Shown: in pieces, positions 1 to 4,199 of the stretch
Numbering within the stretch: position 1 is the stretch's first letter
Layout: each line of letters starts with the position of its first letter
Assembly (NCBI GenBank): GCA_003567495.1
Contig: PWZK01000147.1
Location: 1-9,787 of the forward strand
Reading direction: 5' to 3'
DNA: 9,787 nucleotides
Origin: Candidatus Brocadiaceae bacterium
Lineage (GTDB): Bacteria > Planctomycetota > Brocadiia > SM23-32
Translations under genes and position numbers: made by a program
The notes under the pieces: generated by a model
The model's input: the letters and a program-made list of their open reading frames with translations, nothing else
The model's database searches: none
Told to the model about the DNA's origin: nothing

Positions 1-245
1 ACGAGCAATGACGCTGCTGTGAGCCGGGCTTCTGAAAAGGACTTGCGGAGTGCCTTTTCCACACGCCGGCCTGCGCTCTGATTCACGTAACTGACCAGCG
101 GGCTTCCGGCCCTGTCGAAAGGCTCCAGAAACTGCCAGGAAAAGCGCTTTCTGAGCAGTCTCACAACCAGAAAGGCTGTAGCAATGTCCAGGAGCACCAG
201 AATAAAGTGGATTATACCGGCAGCAAGCAGTGTCAGGAGTCCCAT
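1..245 (-). CDS. Small membrane protein, C-terminus cut by window edge
   Basis: Reading leftward from ATG 245, 81 residues are visible with no stop before the edge. Residues about 5-30 form one long hydrophobic helix (LLAAGIIHFILVLLDIATAF and onward). A basic, polar segment follows: VRLLRKRF, then a FDRAGSPLV stretch and many Arg/Lys. This suggests a single-pass membrane anchor with a positively charged cytoplasmic part. The start is supported by a GGGGA-type ribosome site 8-10 bases upstream. It begins 17 bases after the stop of the primase-like gene, so it is very likely the next gene of the same operon. The short hydrophobic-plus-RLL pattern recalls YggT-type small membrane proteins, but the resemblance is weak and I do not assign a family. 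The function is unknown, and the full length cannot be seen. Confidence 0.7.
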   Translation of the reverse strand, partial: MGLLTLLAAGIIHFILVLLDIATAFLVVRLLRKRFSWQFLEPFDRAGSPLVSYVNQSAGRRVEKALRKSFSEARLTAASLL

Positions 246-262
246 TGCCTTGTCCCCAGGTT

Positions 263-937
263 TTAATTTTTATTGTCTGTGTTTATCTCCTTCAGCACAG
301 CCAGATAGAGGCAGTTACCCTTGCCTACGCAAAAAGCCGGCATGATCTCACCCAGAACACCCTCCCATTTGCAACCGAACTCATACCTGGCTTCTGGAGA
401 ATAGGCACTGCAGAGGATCTGCTGGAGCTCGTCGCGTCTCAGAGGCGGGTTATTTCTCAGGTTCCAGGTTGAAAGAGCCCCGCCGGCCACGGCTTTCGGC
501 ACACTGATGCGGCGCAGCTCACAGGAGATAAGAAAAGCGGCCTTGTTGCGGTATCCTTCCTCAGTCCCATCCCTTATGAGATTTTCAACGCAGGGTTTGA
601 GCAGAGAGGGCGTTTTTCCCTTTTTTGTGGCTTTTCGCGCAGCCCGAGGGCTCCTGCGAACTTTCAATTTCTTTGCCAGACTATCTATATCCACTTTCTG
701 GAATTTCTGTAGAAATTCATGCTGATTCTGGTAAGGCTTGCCTTCCGCATCGAGAAACAAACATTTTTTCCCCGTAGCCCGATGCTTTCCAAGTGGAAGC
801 TTGATTAAGCTGCCCGGAAGAATCGGACCGAGCCCGTCTTGAAAAAAGCGCTTTATTGCATCGCCGATTGCGCGATGGTTGGCAATAAGAAGCATGGAAA
901 CCAAAACAAATGCCGTCCACTGAATTATCCGTTTCAT
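263..937 (-). CDS. Membrane-anchored protein with C-terminal part of an AEP-type primase
   Basis: The protein has 224 residues. Residues about 5-20 are a hydrophobic segment after MKR (WTAFVLVSMLLIA), so it is an anchor or uncleaved signal. Residues 43-62 (SLIKLPLGKHRATGKKCLFL) match my knowledge of the motif III region of archaeo-eukaryotic-type (AEP) primase-polymerases, K-L-P-L-G-x-H-x-x-T-G. Residues 93-109 are a very basic linker. Residues 115-209 resemble the C-terminal domain of bacterial AEP primases: PC, EEGYRNKAAF, WNLRNNPPL, SAY, YEFGC, and finally C203 and C209. The cysteines C116, C189, C203 and C209 have the spacing expected of a PriL-type iron-sulphur or zinc site. The DxD (motif I) and sxH (motif II) segments that lie before motif III in complete enzymes are missing, so polymerase activity is unlikely. 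The ATG overlaps the TGA of the ATPase gene (ATGA) behind a GAGAGG ribosome site, which argues for an expressed gene rather than debris. Confidence 0.75.
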   Translation of the reverse strand: MKRIIQWTAFVLVSMLLIANHRAIGDAIKRFFQDGLGPILPGSLIKLPLGKHRATGKKCLFLDAEGKPYQNQHEFLQKFQKVDIDSLAKKLKVRRSPRAARKATKKGKTPSLLKPCVENLIRDGTEEGYRNKAAFLISCELRRISVPKAVAGGALSTWNLRNNPPLRRDELQQILCSAYSPEARYEFGCKWEGVLGEIMPAFCVGKGNCLYLAVLKEINTDNKN

Positions 938-2550
938 GATATGCCACCTCTCATAAGATCATTGAAAGCATAAAACTCTATCGCGATGTTGCTGACCGCA
1001 TTCAGCGCACGCCGCCTGACACGCTTGAGCAACTTTTTTGTGGGCGTTACGAATATCACCTCATCGTTTTTTCTGGCTACGCTCTCGCACTTCTCTGCGT
1101 TGATTTCGGTGTGTTCGCCGGACAGTTCGAGTTCGACAAGTATTCGCCGCGTGGCGCCGCGCGTGGCGATTAAATCGATCCGCTTCCCCGCCACCTCGAC
1201 TTCCCTCTTCACTGCAAACCCCTTACTTTTGAAATTGCTCTCGAGCATGCCGAGCATCCCTCTATGGGCCGGCCCACCGCGGCCACCGCCCGAGGGAGGC
1301 CTGGCACCGATTTTTTTAAAGCCCTCCGCGCTCAGCTCCGCGAACGTGGCCCTATCCCTCCCTATGTAAAGCGACTGACGCCTGAGCAGGCCCCGCCACT
1401 GAAGGCGGTCGAGCTTGCGGCTCGTCGCCACCGGAGAAGTGCCCAGGCTGCGTGCAAGTTCCACGAGGCGCACGGGGCTCTTGTGACGCGACGCCACCAG
1501 CTTAAGCACCTTGTTATCCTTCGGATCCGGTGCTTTGGATTTGCCGGATGCGCCTTTGACGGCCGCCCCGCTGATATGGGCCTTGATATCCTTCCAAAGT
1601 GGCCCTTCATCTATATCGCAGCCGCCAAGGAATTTCTTTATCTCCCCCAGGCGCTGCTTTTCATTGATTCCTGTGGGAAGCACGGCTTCGGGAACCTGTA
1701 TGCGAAGCGGGCCCGGCCGGCCCGAGCTGCGGAATATGGCCTCTTCCTGCCCGAGATTCTGAAGCAGGTTGAGTGAAGAACCTTGGGGAGGGAAGCCGAA
1801 CGCCCCGGCGGTGGCCTGGAGATTTCTGAAGTCATATAACCCCGTGCATATAAGATGTGCGCAGCTTGCGAGCAGCACATCGTCCAGTTTGTGCGCCATC
1901 TGGGCTGCGGCGATTAGGTGAACACCGCTTCCCCGGCCCAGGATGATGGAATTTCGCAAGGTAGTCAGGGCCTCACTATCGGTCTGAGAGGTTAAAATTG
2001 GTTGTACCTCGTCGACTAAAAAATAGGCCGGATTACCTTTGGTGGTCCCTACTTCCAAAGCATATAAAAAAACGTATCCAATGAGCAGACGCCGATATTT
2101 ATCGGATAAGCCTCGGGTGTCAATAACTACATGTCTGTTTTCATCAAGTATTTTCTGGAGCATATCCGAGCGTGCCGGGCTGAAACCTTTTCCCAGAGTG
2201 GAACGATTAAGTGCTTTGAGCTCGACGAGAGCGCTTTGCAGATAGTTGGGACGTGAGTCCGGAAATTTGAGCTCCTGCAGGGCCCTTATGATGTGCAAAA
2301 GGGCCGGAGTCTCGGGCACACCACTCATTTTCCTGAGAGCGTCCCGAATAATTTCCCAGGCATCGGTTATAACGCCGCGGGCCTTCATGAGTGAGAGCTG
2401 CTCGCCGAGAAGGGACACGAGAAGAAGGAGAAATCGTGGATGAAAGAGAGTCAGCCGCAGCTCTTCGGGCCGGAAAGTGAGCCAGTCCTGCCCGGGCACG
2501 TTTCCAAGCCCCACGAATTCCTCTCTGCGATCGAATATAAAAATGCTCAT
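934..2550 (-). CDS. HerA/TraG-like ATPase, C-terminal half, with winged helix and nuclease-like domain
   Basis: Numbering here counts the TTG at 2553 as residue 1; the likely start is ATG 2550. The protein opens with the beta strand SIFIFDRREEF that normally follows the Walker A helix in HerA/FtsK/TraG-type ATPases, and it has no Walker A of its own. YFLVDEVQ (177-184) is Walker B, with D181 and E182. LGRGSGVHLIAAAQ (205-218) is the conserved strand after it. GRPGPLRIQVPEAVLP (278-293) is the usual exit strand of the core. Residues about 346-410 look like a winged helix (VRLVELARSLGTSPVATSRK). After a Gly/Pro-rich linker, residues 435-515 look like a restriction-endonuclease-type fold: GKRIDLIA, then RRILVELELS, giving D460 and E474-x-E476. 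The second acidic residue stands where Lys is usual. It is in one operon with the Walker A half, 10 bases downstream. Its TGA overlaps the next gene. Confidence 0.85.
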   Translation of the reverse strand: MSIFIFDRREEFVGLGNVPGQDWLTFRPEELRLTLFHPRFLLLLVSLLGEQLSLMKARGVITDAWEIIRDALRKMSGVPETPALLHIIRALQELKFPDSRPNYLQSALVELKALNRSTLGKGFSPARSDMLQKILDENRHVVIDTRGLSDKYRRLLIGYVFLYALEVGTTKGNPAYFLVDEVQPILTSQTDSEALTTLRNSIILGRGSGVHLIAAAQMAHKLDDVLLASCAHLICTGLYDFRNLQATAGAFGFPPQGSSLNLLQNLGQEEAIFRSSGRPGPLRIQVPEAVLPTGINEKQRLGEIKKFLGGCDIDEGPLWKDIKAHISGAAVKGASGKSKAPDPKDNKVLKLVASRHKSPVRLVELARSLGTSPVATSRKLDRLQWRGLLRRQSLYIGRDRATFAELSAEGFKKIGARPPSGGGRGGPAHRGMLGMLESNFKSKGFAVKREVEVAGKRIDLIATRGATRRILVELELSGEHTEINAEKCESVARKNDEVIFVTPTKKLLKRVRRRALNAVSNIAIEFYAFNDLMRGGIS

Positions 2551-2556
2551 CAAAAA

Positions 2557-2562
2557 CCTCCT
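2557..2562 (-). promoter_or_regulatory. Shine-Dalgarno AGGAGG that starts the ATPase C-half
   Basis: On the minus strand, the TAG stop of the N-half (2563-2561) runs directly into AGGAGG. Six bases (TTTTTG) separate this from ATG 2550. Sequence and spacing are near optimal for independent initiation, or for re-initiation coupled to termination of the N-half. This favours two real polypeptides. The same bases, read after a +1 shift at AAA TAG, would give Arg-Arg-Phe-Leu-Met and join the halves, so a frameshift origin remains possible. Confidence 0.7.
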
Positions 2563-2983
2563 ATTTGTCGATTTCGGCCAACCCCAACGCGATTAATTTC
2601 AAAAAGTTGCTTTTGCCGCTGCCACTTGCCCCGACTATAAGCAGATGCCTGTCCAGATCTTTCTTGAGAATTTTAAGCATCCAGCCGTTAACCGCCTCCC
2701 TCCCGATTTCAACTCCGGGGGCCTGCATCTCCCCGGGCAGGTAGTAATCTTCCTCCTGAGGCGGATAAGGCAGCTGCTCGCCGACGGTAAACCTCTTGAT
2801 ATTGGAGGCGGCGTTATACGAATCGACGAAAACGCCCCGCATAGCGTCAGATGCCGGGTCGGTGGCTAGGAATGCCGCCGCACGAACGACCGGTCCGGGA
2901 TAACTCTCCGGTTCGGTGAGCACCTCCCGTGCGAGATTAAATGCTTTTTCTGCGGACATTAGCTGACTCCCTTCATTAGCCAT
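2561..2983 (-). CDS. HerA/TraG-like ATPase, N-terminal half with Walker A
   Basis: The protein has 140 residues. It ends LLIVGASGSGKSNFLKLIAL and then GLAEIDK, that is, a complete Walker A P-loop (G118 to K124-S125) plus the helix behind it, after which translation stops at TAG. Residues 1-110 are a mixed, mostly soluble region with an acidic, Pro-rich stretch around 70-92 and no membrane segment. I do not recognise a family for this part. Complete ATPases of this class carry Walker A, Walker B and sensor in one chain. Here the Walker B half is the next gene in another frame. ATG 2983 was chosen because AAGGGGGAAGGCA precedes it and because it overlaps the end of the zinc-protein gene by 8 bases, implying translational coupling. 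Longer starts up to 3019 lie inside the upstream gene and lack a better site. Confidence 0.82.
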   Translation of the reverse strand: MANEGSQLMSAEKAFNLAREVLTEPESYPGPVVRAAAFLATDPASDAMRGVFVDSYNAASNIKRFTVGEQLPYPPQEEDYYLPGEMQAPGVEIGREAVNGWMLKILKKDLDRHLLIVGASGSGKSNFLKLIALGLAEIDK

Positions 2984-3437
2984 TGCCTTCCCCCTTGAAC
3001 AACCCCTTAAAAGCACCAAAAATAGTTTTTTTTATACCTCCAATTTTTTCTATATGAGCGCACTCCTCACAGAGAAACCGGCCGTCCTCCCCGATCGAAC
3101 CGTGTTCCTCAAGGCACATAAGGCGGCCACAAATCTCGCAGGCATGGCCGTTACCGTTATATATAGGCTTGAATTCTCCCTCTTCACGACACATGAAGCA
3201 GAGCCCTTCCAGCTCATCGAGCGACGGCAGAAACTGACCGCTCGGTAAAAACCCGCCCGTATTCTGAACCGTATGGGTTCGGCGGCCGGTCTTTGAATCG
3301 AGTTTCGTGGTTTGATTTGTTGTGTCGTTCATGTCTTTCAGTGCGTTAATTACTTTAACGGTCCGCGTCTGCCTATCCTCTGATCCGTCCGCGAGATATT
3401 TAATTATATCCTGAAGCCCTTTGTTTTGGTTGGGCAT
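2976..3437 (-). CDS. Zinc protein with RING/FYVE-like eight-ligand module
   Basis: The protein has 153 residues from ATG 3437, which follows GGGGGATAACTTT and starts 4 bases after the stop of the small membrane gene. The N-terminal 70 residues are polar, rich in Thr/Asn/Lys and without a recognisable fold. Residues 80-126 carry eight potential zinc ligands: C80-x2-C83, C100-x2-C103, C108-x3-H112 and C123-x2-C126. The central HACEICGRLMC resembles the core of FYVE/RING/PHD-type treble-clef, cross-brace fingers. The C-terminus (GGIKKTIFGAFKGLFKG) is a short basic, amphipathic helix that could touch a membrane. That two zinc ions are bound follows from the ligand pattern. The role, perhaps as a scaffold or nucleic-acid contact for the ATPase, is inferred only from the operon. 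I recognise no named family. Confidence 0.8.
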   Translation of the reverse strand: MPNQNKGLQDIIKYLADGSEDRQTRTVKVINALKDMNDTTNQTTKLDSKTGRRTHTVQNTGGFLPSGQFLPSLDELEGLCFMCREEGEFKPIYNGNGHACEICGRLMCLEEHGSIGEDGRFLCEECAHIEKIGGIKKTIFGAFKGLFKGEGNG

Positions 3438-3441
3438 AAAG

Positions 3442-3633
3442 TTATCCCCCGTTTCCGTTGAAGATATAGCTGACCAGGTTGAGAAGCTCACCGATAACAT
3501 GGCTGGCAGAGAAAATTATTAGGTTCGACAGCATGATTCCGATGATAATCATTACCACCCCGCCCAAGATCAATAAAATTATGTAGCCGAGCTTATCCAA
3601 TCCGCTTGAAATTTTGGTGAAAAATCGGGGCAT
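3442..3633 (-). CDS. Small membrane protein, first gene of the operon
   Basis: The protein has 63 residues. A short N-terminal stretch (MPRFFTKISSGLDKLG) leads into a strongly hydrophobic helix at about 16-41 (YIILLILGGVVMIIIGIMLS). A second, shorter hydrophobic or amphipathic helix lies at about 46-58, and the end is Gly/Asn-rich. ATG 3633 sits 6 bases behind AGGGAGG, a very strong site. It is the first gene after the structured leader and the minus-strand promoter. In transfer or secretion systems such small proteins often anchor a coupling ATPase at the membrane. That role is inference here, as no family is recognisable. Confidence 0.72.
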   Translation of the reverse strand: MPRFFTKISSGLDKLGYIILLILGGVVMIIIGIMLSNLIIFSASHVIGELLNLVSYIFNGNGG

Positions 3634-3651
3634 TTTAATCCTCCCTGCTTG

Positions 3652-3681
3652 TTGCTTGCTTTTTTCGCCTTTTACTATTAA
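3652..3681 (+). promoter_or_regulatory. Possible weak promoter for the plus-strand RNA
   Basis: TTGCTT (3652-3657) and TATTAA (3676-3681) are separated by 18 bases, and a start about 7-10 bases later would fall at the first base of the structured element. The hexamers match consensus only partly, and the region overlaps the operon leader on the other strand. If it is active, a free RNA of about 100 bases ending in the T-run would be made, antisense to the operon leader. Confidence 0.25.
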
Positions 3682-3690
3682 ACTACATTA

Positions 3691-3789
3691 GAAAAGGGCA
3701 GAGCCGGTGTGAAACCGGAGACTTTAGAGGTCTATCCCGCTACCCGTGCCCGCCAGGTACCCAGGTAGTCGGGGTCCTGCCCTTTTTTT
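3691..3789. ncRNA. Cloverleaf-like structured RNA element with terminator tail
   Basis: Four stems fit together without conflict. The closing stem AAAAGGGCAG (3692-3701) pairs with CTGCCCTTTT (3777-3786). A 4-bp CCGG hairpin (3704-3718) has a 7-base loop. A 4-bp AGAC/GTCT hairpin (3719-3733) also has a 7-base loop. A long arm pairs CCCG/CGGG, CTACC/GGTAG and GTGCC/GGTAC (3736-3773). On the plus strand the element ends in seven Ts, like an intrinsic terminator. On the minus strand it ends TTTTCT and lies in the 5' leader of the operon, so it could act as an attenuator. One pair in the long arm is G-U on the plus strand and A-C on the minus strand, which slightly favours the plus strand. I recognise no named riboswitch or RNA family. 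Confidence 0.6.
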
Positions 3790-4009
3790 ATGCCTCCCAA
3801 ACTGCTTGTTTATAATCTAAGTGATACAAAGCTTAGTTTCAGTAATTCTCTTCCCTGAATCCACAAAGTAAAATTTCCGATTACTTAGCTTTTATTCGCG
3901 TGCCCCTAATTTGCTCTGTAAAACAAAAAATAAAGCCTAATATCATCTTTTAAAAGAACTTGTATCCAAAACTTGTGAGTTCTGTGACACATTAAGATCT
4001 GTTTCCTTA

Positions 4010-4048
4010 ATCGAGCATGACTTATGTTGACATATATCATCGAACATG
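4010..4048 (+). repeat. Near-identical 10-bp direct repeat around the plus promoter -35 box
   Basis: ATCGAGCATG (4010-4019) and ATCGAACATG (4039-4048) differ at one base and start 29 bases apart, close to three helical turns. One copy lies just upstream of the -35 box and the other fills the spacer of the same promoter. They are candidate operator sites for the adjacent XRE regulator. A one-mismatch 10-mer in so short a region can also occur by chance. Confidence 0.35.
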
Positions 4049-4055
4049 CTATAAT
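4027..4055 (+). promoter_or_regulatory. Consensus sigma70-type promoter for the regulator gene
   Basis: TTGACA (4027-4032), 17 bases, TATAAT (4050-4055): both hexamers and the spacing are the exact consensus. The expected start is near 4062, giving a leader of about 140 bases before ATG 4200. It directly faces the minus-strand promoter. Confidence 0.85.
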
Positions 4056-4071
4056 ATTTTTATTACTTTTC

Positions 4072-4100
4072 ATTATACCACATACTGGCCTGCTTGTCAA
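4072..4100 (-). promoter_or_regulatory. Consensus sigma70-type promoter for the minus-strand operon
   Basis: Read on the minus strand: TTGACA (4100-4095), 17 bases, TATAAT (4077-4072), again the exact consensus. The expected start is near 4065, running left through a leader of about 430 bases to ATG 3633. The -10 boxes of the two facing promoters are 16 bp apart, so two polymerases could hardly bind together. Confidence 0.85.
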
Positions 4101-4125
4101 ATGTAAGAGCTTATACTTCAAGCAG
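4090..4125 (+). repeat. Inverted repeat in the regulator leader
   Basis: CTGCTTG (4090-4096) and CAAGCAG (4119-4125) are perfect 7-bp inverted arms with 22 bases between. The left arm overlaps the minus-strand -35 box, so the repeat could be an operator acting on the operon promoter. In RNA it could form a leader hairpin. No T-run follows. Confidence 0.45.
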
Positions 4126-4160
4126 TTGTAAATGATTATTGACAACGTGAACAATTGGCA

Positions 4161-4182
4161 AATTGCAATTGCATTATTGCAA
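4161..4182 (+). repeat. TTGCAA inverted repeat just upstream of the regulator start
   Basis: The 10-bp palindrome AATTGCAATT (4161-4170) overlaps a larger inverted repeat, TTGCAAT (4163-4169) and ATTGCAA (4176-4182), with 6 bases between. It ends 5 bases before the GGGGA ribosome site. It could be an autoregulatory operator of the XRE protein or an mRNA hairpin affecting translation. A TTGACA (4139-4144) lies upstream but has no clear -10 partner. Confidence 0.45.
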
Positions 4183-4199
4183 CAAGGGGAAATGAAAAA

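Larger units (their letters stand above)
3634..4199. other. Intergenic control region between the minus operon and the regulator gene
   Basis: 566 bases with no credible gene on either strand. From left to right it holds the leader of the minus operon, the cloverleaf-like RNA element (3691-3789) and an AT-rich stretch with a perfect 12-bp palindrome TCTTTTAAAAGA (3946-3957). Next come a near-identical direct repeat, two facing consensus promoters (4027-4100) and the regulator's leader with two inverted repeats. The operon leader would be about 430 bases, unusually long, and the regulator leader about 140. Confidence 0.8.

Noticed and set aside
2540..2566. Amber read-through of the TAG between the ATPase halves
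   Set aside because: Reading through TAG stays in the wrong frame for the C-half. Joining them needs a +1 shift, not read-through.
3691..3789. A tRNA on the minus strand: four arms, and a 7-base loop CTCTAAA that would give anticodon CUA (amber, as in tRNA-Pyl)
   Set aside because: The D-arm position would be a long multi-helix arm, the T-loop (TTTCACA) lacks the TTCRA pattern, position 8 is not U, the anticodon stem is only 4 bp, and no CCA end is encoded. No gene here has an in-frame TAG that reads through sensibly.
3691..3789. Cobalamin riboswitch, because the plus strand has words like GGTGTGAAACC and CCCGCTAC
   Set aside because: The element is about half the usual length, the conserved core stems are not in the right order, and on the plus strand it is not directly upstream of a transport or cobalamin gene.
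3946..3957. 12-bp palindrome TCTTTTAAAAGA as a terminator or operator
   Set aside because: It is pure AT apart from two G-C pairs, has no loop or T-run, and such palindromes are common in AT-rich spacers. It is listed only as part of the intergenic description.
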